This document shows, in pieces, positions 53,400-62,893 of a DNA stretch of 64,000 bases. Every line of letters begins with the position of its first letter. The first letter of the stretch is position 1. The stretch spans positions 34,841 through 98,840 of the forward strand of contig CAZTJT010000016.1 in the NCBI GenBank assembly GCA_964613785.1. Direction: 5' to 3'. This DNA is from LD21 sp964613785 (GTDB taxonomy: Bacteria; Bacteroidota; Bacteroidia; Bacteroidales; VadinHA17). Below the pieces are notes generated by a model that saw nothing but the letters and a program-made list of their open reading frames with translations, searched no databases and had not been told where the DNA came from. A program made the translations under genes and the position numbers.

Positions 53400-55442
53400 A
53401 TGAACCGGCTGCTCACATTGCTGTTTATACTGCTATTGACCGATCTGCAGGCACAGGTTTCCCTGAAAATTGATTCACTGGCTCGTCAGGCCGACAGTAC
53501 CATTTTTCTTGAAGAGATCAGGATAGTAGCATACAGGGGTAGCGGCCGGCTGCTCAATGTCCCTGGCAGCCTGTCTATTCTCAAAACTGAAGAATTGCGC
53601 ATTTTAGACGGGAACAGCCTTGCTTCAGTCATTAATACGGTTCCGGGTATAAACATGCAGACAGGTACTTTCCTGACGAGCAGGATAGTGATCAGGGGTA
53701 TGGGCAGCCGGACTCCTTACGGCACGAACAGGATCAGAGCCTACCTGAACGATATCCCGCTTACCACCGCCGATGGCGTATCAACACCTGAAGAGATTGA
53801 TCTCACTGACCTCGATAAAATCGAAGTTATTAAAGGACCTGCTTCGGCACTGTATGGATCAGGACTCGGCGGAAGCCTGAACATGTACACGAGGCAGATA
53901 GTAAAATCAGGGGGTTCTGTTGTTGCACAATATGGAAGCTTTAATACTTTAAAAGGAAGTGTATCCGGTTCAGTCAAAACAGGGAAATTGAAACTCTGGG
54001 GATCATTGAGCCACCTTAATTCAGACGGTTACCGTGATAATAACAGGTACGAGAGAACTTCTCTTCTTTCAACGGCAGGATGGGATCATGAAAACTGGTC
54101 GTTAAATTCAACATTCCTCCTGATTGATGTTGACGGAGGCATTCCGAGCTCAATCGGACGGTCACTCTTTGAAACCAATCCGAAAGCTGCTGCTCCAAAC
54201 TGGAATGCCATCGGAGGTTTTAAGAAATACAGGAAAGGAGTTGCATCAATATCGCTTAAAAACCGGATTTCAGGAAATTTCTCAAATGAATTTGCACTTT
54301 TCGGCAAATGGAATGACAGTTATGAAAAACGCCCATTCAACAATCTTGATGACGAATCTCTCAGCGCAGGAATAAAGGAAAAAGTCACATGGTTTTCAGA
54401 AAAATCTGAAATTACAGCTGGAGCAGAGCTTATCACAGAAGAATATAAATGGAAGCTTGATAAAGACAATATCAGGATTAACGAAAATAAAGAATCCCGT
54501 TATCATCTGAATATTCATGCAATGGCTCTGATTAAACCGGTTTCCAGGCTTAATATTTCCCTGGCAGGATCGGTGAACAGAATAAATTACAGGCTGACCG
54601 ATTTATTTCCTGCAGATGGTATTCAATCAGGAAAAAGGAACTTTCCGGTTATTATTTCACCCAAACTTGGGATCAATTTTTCACCGACTGATGAAATGGC
54701 ATTTTATGCTTCCACTGGTCATGGCTTTTCTCTTCCTTCACCTGAAGAGACATTATTACCGGAAGGAGCAGTTAATCCGGATATTAAACCTGAACAGGGA
54801 TTCCAGTATGAGATCGGAGCCAGGTTCAATCTTGTTAACAGGGCTCTTGAGATCGATGCGGCACTTTACCTTATCGAACTGAAAAACCTGCTTGTAACAA
54901 AACGCATCACCGAAGATATCTTTACAGGTATTAATGCGGGAAAGACCAGACATAAGGGGTTGGAATTGAACATAAATGCAAGGATTTTCGATTTCAGCAG
55001 ATTCCCCGGAAGGCTGATGTCAACACTCAGTTATTCAGGATCAATCAATAAGTTTGTGGAATTTACTGATGACGATAATAATTACAATGGTAATTATCTC
55101 CCGGGGATTCCTGACCAGTCTTTCAATTTCCAGGTCAGATGGCTTCCCATGAGTATTCTGGAAATACTGGCTCACTTTCAGTACACAGGCGATCAGTACC
55201 TGAATGACAGCAATGAGATGAAGTATGAGGATTATTTTCTGAGTGATGTAAAAATCTCATATGAGTTCCCGATCGGAAAGAAAGTCCCGGTAAACATATA
55301 TGCCGGAATCAATAATCTTTCAGATACCCATTATGCCTCGATGCTAATCACAAATGCCATTGGATTCAATAATACCGAACCCCGTTATTATTATCCAGGA
55401 TTGCCCCGTCATTTTTATGCCGGCATGCAATTCAGGTTTTAG
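53400..55442 (+). CDS. TonB-dependent outer-membrane receptor
   Basis: A 680-residue receptor: signal (1-18), plug domain (IRIVAYRGSGRLLNVPGSLSIL, TRIVIRGMG-type strand and PGINMQTGTF), then a 22-strand barrel ending in aromatic FYAGMQFRF. The usual SusC-type N-terminal extension is absent. It lies 9 bp after the PQQ sugar dehydrogenase gene, so both are on one transcript. E. coli PqqU shows that TonB receptors can take up PQQ; that is my suggestion for this receptor, not a demonstrated function. Confidence 0.9.
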   Translation: MNRLLTLLFILLLTDLQAQVSLKIDSLARQADSTIFLEEIRIVAYRGSGRLLNVPGSLSILKTEELRILDGNSLASVINTVPGINMQTGTFLTSRIVIRGMGSRTPYGTNRIRAYLNDIPLTTADGVSTPEEIDLTDLDKIEVIKGPASALYGSGLGGSLNMYTRQIVKSGGSVVAQYGSFNTLKGSVSGSVKTGKLKLWGSLSHLNSDGYRDNNRYERTSLLSTAGWDHENWSLNSTFLLIDVDGGIPSSIGRSLFETNPKAAAPNWNAIGGFKKYRKGVASISLKNRISGNFSNEFALFGKWNDSYEKRPFNNLDDESLSAGIKEKVTWFSEKSEITAGAELITEEYKWKLDKDNIRINENKESRYHLNIHAMALIKPVSRLNISLAGSVNRINYRLTDLFPADGIQSGKRNFPVIISPKLGINFSPTDEMAFYASTGHGFSLPSPEETLLPEGAVNPDIKPEQGFQYEIGARFNLVNRALEIDAALYLIELKNLLVTKRITEDIFTGINAGKTRHKGLELNINARIFDFSRFPGRLMSTLSYSGSINKFVEFTDDDNNYNGNYLPGIPDQSFNFQVRWLPMSILEILAHFQYTGDQYLNDSNEMKYEDYFLSDVKISYEFPIGKKVPVNIYAGINNLSDTHYASMLITNAIGFNNTEPRYYYPGLPRHFYAGMQFRF

Positions 55443-55461
55443 GTTATGTTATCAGCAGGAC

Positions 55462-57825
55462 TTACCTGAGTGGTATAGCAAAGATGCTGATGCTCACAGG
55501 TTTTACGGTAATTGTCGAAGATGATTTCAGTATTTCCGGACCCGTAATCTTCACGTTGGTTTCCTGACCAGGTTCATTGGTCGACATTTCATCAACACCT
55601 GTAACGTTCCACTCGATTATTTTACCGTTCACTGATGCACCTTTCAGCGAAATGGGAACTTGTAATTCCCCGTATGTAGGATTGACAATAGAGACAGTTA
55701 AGGTATCACCTCCGCTGGTAAGAGCAGCTCCCACATCCAATGGACGCAGTTCTCCCCCTATCTCAACCGGTATTACCCCGAATCTTTTCCTGTACAGCTT
55801 CATTACCATTCCGGTTGCATCAATGATTGCGTCGGTGGTGCTGGTTTTGATTGCTCCGATTACGTTTACCGTCTGTGCATAATTGGCCATGAAGATCATG
55901 TCGGTGTGTTTTGAGAACTCATTGAAGCCGGCTGCAATGCCCATTGCATCGCGCATAAAATAGCGCGTTCCGAGTTCTCCATATATATGCGGCCCATACC
56001 AGTAGTTCCATTCATCCATGCATATCCTGATATCCCTGCCATCGAGGGCGCGTATTTCCTTTCTGTAATTCCTGTGAGCTTCCGCTTTTTCCCTGATGGC
56101 ATCAGGCACCTGTCTTACATGTGACATAAGACCTCCTCCGTTGCCTTCACCCCGGTAAAAATGCTCGCTGATGAAATCCATCTTATCAGCGCAGTTTGAA
56201 AGTACCATCCTGTCCCAGTCACCAAGGTCACCAACTGCAATGATCTTTATCTCCGGGTCTACCGACCTCATGGCATCCACGAAAGCGTTATGCTTTTTTA
56301 CAAACTCTTCAGTAGGCATGTGCCCCAGCTGCCAGCCGCCGTACATCTCATTTCCTATCGACCACCATTTCACTTTCCACGGATCAGAATGACCGTTGGC
56401 ACTTCTCAACCGGCCCATGGGAGTATCGGCAGAACCGTTGCAGTATTCAACCTCCTGACGGGCCATTGTAAAATCACCGAGGCCTGCATTCACTGCAATG
56501 TATGGCTCAGTGTTAATTAATTCACAGAACCTCATGAATTCATGAATTCCTACATCATTATGCTCAACTCCAAGCCATGCGGGATTTTTTCTGGGAGGCC
56601 TCTTATCGCGGTCCCCTATGCCGTCCTTCCAGTTATAACCACTTACAAAATTGCCTCCGGGCCACCTGTAAACCGGTGAATTAAGCTCACGCAGAAGAGC
56701 GAGCACATCAGCCCTGAAACCTTCAATATTGTCGGAAGGCATCAATGAAACTGTACCGATCCATACTTTTCCCCTGCCTTTGGTGGTGATCCTGAGAGTG
56801 ACATCCTTTGAGGTTACAGGAATTTTAAAAGCGAGCGGATACGATTTGTATCCCGGATTAAGATCCACGAGAGAAACCCTGACTGATTCATCCGCTCCGG
56901 TACCCCATGAAAGAGACACATCGGCAGACATTTTATTCCCTGAGGCTTTCAACACAATATGTCCCGTAACATCTATTCCGGCCCTGACACCCAGTCCTTT
57001 CTGAACAAGCGATGCTTCAGACAAACCGTCAGTTGATATTACCGGCGTATTGGTTCCAACAAAGGGATCAGAAGTGTCGACGGAGAAGAATTTATCATTC
57101 CCTTCTTTCTTCCATGGAGAATCCTGGTCTCCCGGTTTGTACCAGAATTTGCGGTCTTCAACCATTTCCGACCATATCCCTCCGTAAATGCATCTGCCGA
57201 GATGTTCGATGAACTGGCCATAAATATAAACAGGCATGGGTTCAGAACGCCTGGTAACATCAATTTTTAAAGAAGTAGATATCTTTTCCTCTTTTATGAG
57301 TTCCAGCGACATATCATCAAACCAGGCTCTACCTTTGGCTTTGCCATCCAGATTCAGCCTGCATTCTACGATTGCGCCATCATTCCCACCTGTTGAAAAC
57401 TGGTATGTTACTTTGGTCCACTCGTTGTTGCCTGTAAAGCCCTTCAACTCATTATCTATTCCGCGAATACTGAATCCTGCTCCCCTGCCACCTGAAGCAA
57501 CCAGCCCACGGGTACGGATCCATCCCGTAAACCGGTATTCGGACCATGGTTTAAGGAGTACCCTGCCATACCATGCTCCCTCAGCAAAACCCGGAGCATC
57601 GATAAACAGGCTTTTTGTCCCATGATGGGCAATATTGTCATAGAAATGGATCGCCTCGCGGAAACGGTCGCTGGTAGTCCATCCTATGACAGTCGAAGAT
57701 TCAACCAGTTCGGCGGAAGGATTCTTTATGACTCCGGTGGCGGGTTTAAAATCGTTCCCGCCTTTATCTCCGCATCCGGTAAGGTAAATGATCGGAAGAA
57801 TTAATATCAGGGTTATGTTTTTCAT
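55462..57825 (-). CDS. Extracellular alpha-L-arabinofuranosidase (GH51) lipoprotein
   Basis: Start set at 57825 (lipobox YLTGC at residue 18); an upstream frame start exists at 57873. About 787 residues. A carbohydrate-binding-like region precedes the GH51 barrel. Catalytic acid/base Glu is in WWSIGNEMYGGWQ, nucleophile Glu in ICMDEWNYWYGP. The C-terminal beta domain ends in SIFAIP. It releases arabinose from arabinan or arabinoxylan side chains. It is last in a run with araD and araA. Confidence 0.92.
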   Translation of the reverse strand: MKNITLILILPIIYLTGCGDKGGNDFKPATGVIKNPSAELVESSTVIGWTTSDRFREAIHFYDNIAHHGTKSLFIDAPGFAEGAWYGRVLLKPWSEYRFTGWIRTRGLVASGGRGAGFSIRGIDNELKGFTGNNEWTKVTYQFSTGGNDGAIVECRLNLDGKAKGRAWFDDMSLELIKEEKISTSLKIDVTRRSEPMPVYIYGQFIEHLGRCIYGGIWSEMVEDRKFWYKPGDQDSPWKKEGNDKFFSVDTSDPFVGTNTPVISTDGLSEASLVQKGLGVRAGIDVTGHIVLKASGNKMSADVSLSWGTGADESVRVSLVDLNPGYKSYPLAFKIPVTSKDVTLRITTKGRGKVWIGTVSLMPSDNIEGFRADVLALLRELNSPVYRWPGGNFVSGYNWKDGIGDRDKRPPRKNPAWLGVEHNDVGIHEFMRFCELINTEPYIAVNAGLGDFTMARQEVEYCNGSADTPMGRLRSANGHSDPWKVKWWSIGNEMYGGWQLGHMPTEEFVKKHNAFVDAMRSVDPEIKIIAVGDLGDWDRMVLSNCADKMDFISEHFYRGEGNGGGLMSHVRQVPDAIREKAEAHRNYRKEIRALDGRDIRICMDEWNYWYGPHIYGELGTRYFMRDAMGIAAGFNEFSKHTDMIFMANYAQTVNVIGAIKTSTTDAIIDATGMVMKLYRKRFGVIPVEIGGELRPLDVGAALTSGGDTLTVSIVNPTYGELQVPISLKGASVNGKIIEWNVTGVDEMSTNEPGQETNVKITGPEILKSSSTITVKPVSISIFAIPLR

Positions 57826-57869
57826 AGTCGGAGATTTTTTTAGTTTTTGTGGCGGGAAATGAAAGACAT

Positions 57870-58568
57870 TCATTTTTTCTGTCCGTAATATGCGCCGTCA
57901 CCATGCTTTCTGAGAAAATGTTTGTCAAGTAATTCCCTGTCGATTGATCCAGCCGATGCAATCGAAAGAGTCAAAGCTGCCACACGGGCAATCTCTTCAA
58001 GTATAACTGCATTATGTACGGCTTGACTGACATCCTCTCCCCAGGTAAAGGGGCCATGTGAAACAACGAGTGCAGCCGGTATCTGCAGAGAATCAATGCT
58101 ACTGAAACATTCAGCTATTACAAGTCCGGTATTATACTCATAATCATATGCAATTTCCTCAGGTGTAAGCTTCCGGGTAACAGGAATACTTCCATAGAAA
58201 TAATCGGCATGGGTGGTCCCCAGACATGGTATTGGCCTGCCAGCCTGCGCCCAGGCAGTTGCGTGGGCAGAGTGGGTATGGACAATCCCTCCTATCGCCG
58301 TGAATGACTTATACAGGGCGGCATGTGTCGGAGCATCGGTTGATGGAAGCAGATCTCCCTCAACCACGTTGCATGAAAGGTCGGTCACAACCATGTCATG
58401 AGGCTTCATATCCTTGTAAGAAATCCCCGATGGTTTAATTACCATGAATCCGGTTTCGCGGTCTATTGCACTTGCATTTCCAAAAGTGGATATTACCAGG
58501 TTATGTTCAACAAGGCTTAGATTGGCCTGGCAAACCTCTTTTTTAAGTTTCTCGAGCATTTTTTTCAT
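57870..58568 (-). CDS. araD: L-ribulose-5-phosphate 4-epimerase
   Basis: A 232-residue class II aldolase/epimerase family enzyme converting L-ribulose 5-phosphate to D-xylulose 5-phosphate. The metal-binding histidines are in HTHSAHATAWAQAG and the later HGPFTWG motif; GTTHADYF is the substrate loop. Cytoplasmic, normal length. Between GH51 (45 bp) and araA (46 bp), so an ara operon is likely. The ribulokinase gene araB is not in the window. Confidence 0.94.
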   Translation of the reverse strand: MKKMLEKLKKEVCQANLSLVEHNLVISTFGNASAIDRETGFMVIKPSGISYKDMKPHDMVVTDLSCNVVEGDLLPSTDAPTHAALYKSFTAIGGIVHTHSAHATAWAQAGRPIPCLGTTHADYFYGSIPVTRKLTPEEIAYDYEYNTGLVIAECFSSIDSLQIPAALVVSHGPFTWGEDVSQAVHNAVILEEIARVAALTLSIASAGSIDRELLDKHFLRKHGDGAYYGQKK

Positions 58569-58613
58569 GTTAAGCGGAAAAACAGGTTATCAGATCGTGT
58601 TCTGATAATACTT

Positions 58614-60089
58614 TTATATACGGTAGAACATATCGTTCCATCGTAATTCTTTTTTAAACTCTTCAATCATGCAATTCTCATCAATCACCACACATTCAAC
58701 GCCTGTTATTTCAGCGAAATCTGCAAGATGACTGATTTGAAGAGCCTGGGAGAATCCGGTATGGTGGGCGCCTCCGGCATAGATCCATGCAGTTGCAGCG
58801 GTTTTAAGATCAGGATATGGTTTCCACAGAACACTGGCAACAGGCAGATTTGGCATTTCGGGGCAGTCTATTACTTCAACCTTGTTAACAATTAACCTGA
58901 ATCGGTCGCCCAGGTCGATCAGTGAAGCATTCATGGCCTCTCCGGTTTTCGTCCTGAAAACGAGCCTTGCAGGATCATTCTTACCACCTATACCAAGGGG
59001 ATGGACCTGCAATGAAGGTTTTCCTTCTGCTATTGAAGGACATACCTCAAGCATATGAGCTCCAAGAACTGCAGTGTTTCCCGGATCGAGATGGTAGGTA
59101 TAGTCTTCCATGAATGAAGTTCCTCCTTCAAGTCCCTCAGCCATCACCTTCATGCTCCTGACCAGTGCCGCGGTTTTCCAGTCACCTTCGGCTCCGAAGC
59201 CGTAACCGTCGGCCATAAGACGCTGAACGGCAAGTCCGGGGAGCTGACCAAGACCATGCAGATCCTCAAATGTTGTGGTAAAAGCTTTGAAATTCCCCTT
59301 TTCGAGGAAATTCCTAATGCCAAGTTCAATCCGTGCAGCATCCTTTACCGCAGGTGAATTAAGAACTGATTCAGAAGCCAGGTAATGCTCTCTGTATTGT
59401 TCGAGAAGCGAACGGATGGCGGTTTCATCAACATCATTTACTTCCTGAACCAGATCTCCTACCCCGTATCCGTGCACTTCGTACCCCATCATTAGTTGAG
59501 CGGATACTTTATTGCCTTCCGTTACGGCAACATCTCTCATGTTATCTCCAAACCGTGCAACCTTCAGAGAACGTGCATCAACCGAGGCGACAGCGGCACG
59601 GGCCCAGACGGCAATTTCACTTATTGCATTACTGTCCTGCCAGTGGCCGGTAACAACCTTTCTTCTCAGTCTCAGCCGCGAGCATATAAATCCGAATTCA
59701 CGGTCGCCATGAGCAGATTGATTAAGGTTCATGAAGTTCATGTCTATTTCACCCCAGGGAATGTCGCGGTTGAACTGGGTATGAAGGTGAAGCATCGGCT
59801 TGTCGAGCTTGCTTAGTCCTGCAATCCACATTTTTGCCGGCGAAAAAGTATGCATCCAGGTTATTATTCCGGCGCACAGTTTATTGCTGTTGGCTTCGAG
59901 GCACAGTTTTGTGATTGCATCCGCCGTGGTAAGCACAGGCCTGAAAACGATTCTGACAGGTATTGCAGGGCTGCTGTCGAGAGCTTCTACTATTGTACGG
60001 GAATCATCTGCAACCCGTTTCAGGATTTCTTCTCCATAAAGAGACTGACTGCCGGTTACAAACCATATTTCATAGTTAAATTTCTTCAT
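58614..60089 (-). CDS. araA: L-arabinose isomerase
   Basis: Start taken at 60089 (MKKFNYEIWFVTGSQSLYG), the standard AraA beginning; an upstream ATG adds 34 residues without homology. About 491 residues. Conserved AraA segments: HTFSPAKMWIAGL, LHLHTQFNRDIPW, GAEGDWKTAALVRSMKVM, and FMEDYTYHLDPG with the catalytic Glu residues. Cytoplasmic; converts L-arabinose to L-ribulose. First of the araA-araD-GH51 run. Confidence 0.96.
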   Translation of the reverse strand: MKKFNYEIWFVTGSQSLYGEEILKRVADDSRTIVEALDSSPAIPVRIVFRPVLTTADAITKLCLEANSNKLCAGIITWMHTFSPAKMWIAGLSKLDKPMLHLHTQFNRDIPWGEIDMNFMNLNQSAHGDREFGFICSRLRLRRKVVTGHWQDSNAISEIAVWARAAVASVDARSLKVARFGDNMRDVAVTEGNKVSAQLMMGYEVHGYGVGDLVQEVNDVDETAIRSLLEQYREHYLASESVLNSPAVKDAARIELGIRNFLEKGNFKAFTTTFEDLHGLGQLPGLAVQRLMADGYGFGAEGDWKTAALVRSMKVMAEGLEGGTSFMEDYTYHLDPGNTAVLGAHMLEVCPSIAEGKPSLQVHPLGIGGKNDPARLVFRTKTGEAMNASLIDLGDRFRLIVNKVEVIDCPEMPNLPVASVLWKPYPDLKTAATAWIYAGGAHHTGFSQALQISHLADFAEITGVECVVIDENCMIEEFKKELRWNDMFYRI

Positions 60090-60196
60090 AATGACCGAAT
60101 GTAATGATTCTGATTGTTTTACTTCAAAGCAATTTAAAAAATTAAAGGTATTCTTTACACTTATTTTTCTGGTCAGGGATTTTAAAAACAAGTAAA

Positions 60197-60297
60197 AGTT
60201 ACACAGAGAAACAACGGGAAATCAGTGAACTGCATAAAGAGTTAACATACTAACTCAGTGATGCTCTGTGTCTCCTCTGTGTAGCTTCTGTGTAACT
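60197..60297. repeat. Inverted AGTTACACAGAG repeat upstream of araA
   Basis: AGTTACACAGAG (60197-60208) is repeated inversely as CTTCTGTGTAACT (60285-60297), with further CTCTGTGTCTCCTCTGTGT motifs in between. It resembles the dispersed CACGGAGTTACACGG family. It sits in the gap between the GH18 gene's stop and araA's start, so it may influence araA expression or simply be a resident repeat. Confidence 0.6.
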
Positions 60298-60358
60298 AAA
60301 TATTTTCAATAAAATGAATTTAACAATACCCCGTGTTCAAACAAAATATTTAATCCTT

Positions 60359-61498
60359 TCAATGTACTTTAGCGTTCATATCATCCTTATCGTTCATGTT
60401 TGCAACATAACCTTCCGGGGCTTCGCAAGCCTGGAATGGTTTTGCCATATTTCCGAATCCGTCACCATCCTCGTCCCTGAAAAAAGTTTTAACAGGGCAG
60501 TTACCTGCTTCGAGGGTCTGATATAACGCTTTCATCAATGACAGGTCGTTTTTGGCATCATACGACATTTCCCAGATCATAATTCCCCCGAGGGTATTCT
60601 TTGCCAGTTCAGTTTTTTTAACCATTGTTGGTATCCCGTTGTAATAATATCTTGTACCCACTGAATCCTGGTAAGCATAGGCGGTATTTAATTTGATTAT
60701 CGCGTCATATGATATATATCTGGCAGGAGGGTTGAAATCAAAGCCATAGAATGGTACGCCAAGGGTTATACGTTCAGGTGGGATCTTCCTGTCGATCGTC
60801 CAGAATTTGATAGCATCTGTTGCGTATGAAAAAGGAGAATGAGGTCCAATATCATTGGGTCGCCACACACCGGTTTTGTCATAGACCATCACATTAATGA
60901 AATCATAGGCTTCTAGTGCTTCCTGTCCTACAGCCTCGTGGAAACCAACTGCTCCCAGGGCGGCAGTTATCCCTTTTCCTTTTGCATGAAGGGCTTTCCT
61001 CAATTCAAGTACAAAGGGATTGTAGTTATTATCAAGATATGGAAGCAGATTGCCTTCAATGTCAACATCAATACCATCGAGATTGTTTTCCTCGACATAG
61101 GCAACCAGTTTTTTAATGAATGCTGATCTGTTTTTGGGCTGCAGAAGTGAGTTCCATATAACTGTATCAGGCCTGCCTCCTCCGGCAAGTGAAATGAATA
61201 CCTTGACATTGAGGTCGCGGCATCGCTGAACTACAGGTTTTATGTCGGCGTTACCGTCAGGTATGAGGTTACCTTCCGCATCGGGATTACCGAAAGCAAT
61301 ATTAAGATAAGTAAGCTTGTTGAGCTCAATTGAATCAAGTTCATCAAAATTCCCTGTGGAAAGATATCCTACAACTTTGAAGCTGGTGTCGGGGACATAG
61401 ATATCCGGACCATAGTCGGGTATCCTGTTTTTACAGGAATTAACAATTAATGCGCTGAATAGCAGCAATGCCAGTAAACGGAATGAGATTAATTTCAT
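60359..61498 (-). CDS. GH18 chitinase/endoglycosidase-like lipoprotein
   Basis: A 379-residue lipoprotein (VNSC near residues 18-21). GH18 barrel: VKVFISLAGGGRPD, then the catalytic DGxDxDxE as LDGIDVDIEGNL (about 142-153), later VMVYDKTGVW and ITLGVPFYGFDF. The C-terminus ends in a small cysteine-containing unit (FFRDEDGDGFGN...ACEAPEGYV), a calcium-binding-like repeat common in Bacteroidetes secreted proteins. It acts on chitin or N-glycan cores; substrate uncertain. Confidence 0.9.
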   Translation of the reverse strand: MKLISFRLLALLLFSALIVNSCKNRIPDYGPDIYVPDTSFKVVGYLSTGNFDELDSIELNKLTYLNIAFGNPDAEGNLIPDGNADIKPVVQRCRDLNVKVFISLAGGGRPDTVIWNSLLQPKNRSAFIKKLVAYVEENNLDGIDVDIEGNLLPYLDNNYNPFVLELRKALHAKGKGITAALGAVGFHEAVGQEALEAYDFINVMVYDKTGVWRPNDIGPHSPFSYATDAIKFWTIDRKIPPERITLGVPFYGFDFNPPARYISYDAIIKLNTAYAYQDSVGTRYYYNGIPTMVKKTELAKNTLGGIMIWEMSYDAKNDLSLMKALYQTLEAGNCPVKTFFRDEDGDGFGNMAKPFQACEAPEGYVANMNDKDDMNAKVH

Positions 61499-61627
61499 AA
61501 CTAGGGGTTTTTATGGTTTTTAGTTCAGGCCAATTAATCAAAGATAAACAATTGAATAAAAAAATTAACCGATGATAAATAACACAGGAGCAGTGCCGGA
61601 ATAATTTTATGACCGGGACCAGCCGCT

Positions 61628-62788
61628 TTAAAGGGATGCAACAGCCTGCATCATTGCCTTGGTGTAAGCAACGTTGTATGTCTGGGCAGCATATCCTCCT
61701 CCGCCGGGATACTGGTTTCCGATACCACCCTGGTGTTCCTTGTCATAATCAAGGCCCCTCGGATGTTCGGGATAGATGCCGAATTTGTAGCCCAGCCGGA
61801 ATACCTCCTTCATAACTTCAAACATATTTACCTGTCCCTCATCGAAGAATACTTCCTGGTATTTAAGATATGGTATCTGGACCGTCACATTCCTGTAATG
61901 CATATGGTTAATACGATCGCGCGATCCGAGATATCGGAGTACCTCCACCGGATCCTCTCCAATCTCTCTTGAGACGCCACAGTCGTATGTCATGCCATTT
62001 GCAGGGCTGTCGACAATTTCTATAAGCCTTTTCCAGTCGTTGAAGGTTGCCATTATCTGGGCATGTCCGTGCGAGACCGGGACAGGAGGATCGTTGGGAT
62101 GAAGGGCCATTCTTACACCTGCCTTTTCGGCAACTGGAATAACAGCTTTAAGAAAGTAAGTGATATTTGCCCATAGCATATCGGCAGTCTGGGCCTCTCC
62201 TTCCTTAGGATCATGAGGAATATCCTTTCCCCTGTCGTAGTCGAATGCTGTATTCCCGGCACCTCCCCTGGCAAGTTCTTCATAATATCCATCCATAAAT
62301 CTGTGGGCGTAGAAATTATACTCAACTATGGGAAGGCCCGCTTTGCCTGCTGCAACAAGCGAATCCTGAACCTTCCTTATCTCTTCATCACGCCCTTCAC
62401 GTCCGTAAATCACATTATTGAACCCTCCAATCATCATGTTGATAACTGTAAGACCTTCTTCCTTGAACGGATCCATAATATCCCGGAGACTCTCTTCAGT
62501 CCATGGTATCCGTGGTCCTCCCATCAGAACATAATCGACTCCGATCTGTTTAATTTTCTTCATAAAGCTTCGGTCGCCGGGCCTTGCTCCTACACAGATC
62601 TTCGGATGATCCTCGCCGAATCTGACCGGCCAGTCGACTTTTTTCTGTTCTTGCATCCCGCCGGAAGGCTGTTTCCCGGCCTTTGATCTTTGCTCTCCTG
62701 TTTCATTGCACGCGCTTAATCCCGCCAGTGAAACTGCAGCTGCAAGTGAAGCGCTTTTTTTAATAAATTGTCTGCGGTCGTCTTTCAT
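61628..62788 (-). CDS. Exported mannonate dehydratase (UxuA)-like lipoprotein
   Basis: A 386-residue protein. N-terminus DDRRQFIKKSASLAAAVSLAGLSAC combines a twin-arginine motif with a lipobox, so a Tat-exported lipoprotein is expected. The mature part is a UxuA/xylose-isomerase-like barrel: LMGGPRIPWTEESLRDIMDPF, YNFYAHRFMDGYYEE, ALHPNDPPVPVSHGHAQIM, MTYDCGVSREIGEDP, INHMHYRNV, YPEHPRGLDYD. True UxuA acts on D-mannonate in the cytoplasm; activity here is unproven. Confidence 0.8.
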   Translation of the reverse strand: MKDDRRQFIKKSASLAAAVSLAGLSACNETGEQRSKAGKQPSGGMQEQKKVDWPVRFGEDHPKICVGARPGDRSFMKKIKQIGVDYVLMGGPRIPWTEESLRDIMDPFKEEGLTVINMMIGGFNNVIYGREGRDEEIRKVQDSLVAAGKAGLPIVEYNFYAHRFMDGYYEELARGGAGNTAFDYDRGKDIPHDPKEGEAQTADMLWANITYFLKAVIPVAEKAGVRMALHPNDPPVPVSHGHAQIMATFNDWKRLIEIVDSPANGMTYDCGVSREIGEDPVEVLRYLGSRDRINHMHYRNVTVQIPYLKYQEVFFDEGQVNMFEVMKEVFRLGYKFGIYPEHPRGLDYDKEHQGGIGNQYPGGGGYAAQTYNVAYTKAMMQAVASL

Positions 62789-62893
62789 ATTTTTTACTTT
62801 TAATGGGATATTTGAATTATTTCTTCTGCTACTTTTTATGTATTAAATTTATTCTATCCGGATGATTAAACCAAATGTAAATACTTATCGATA

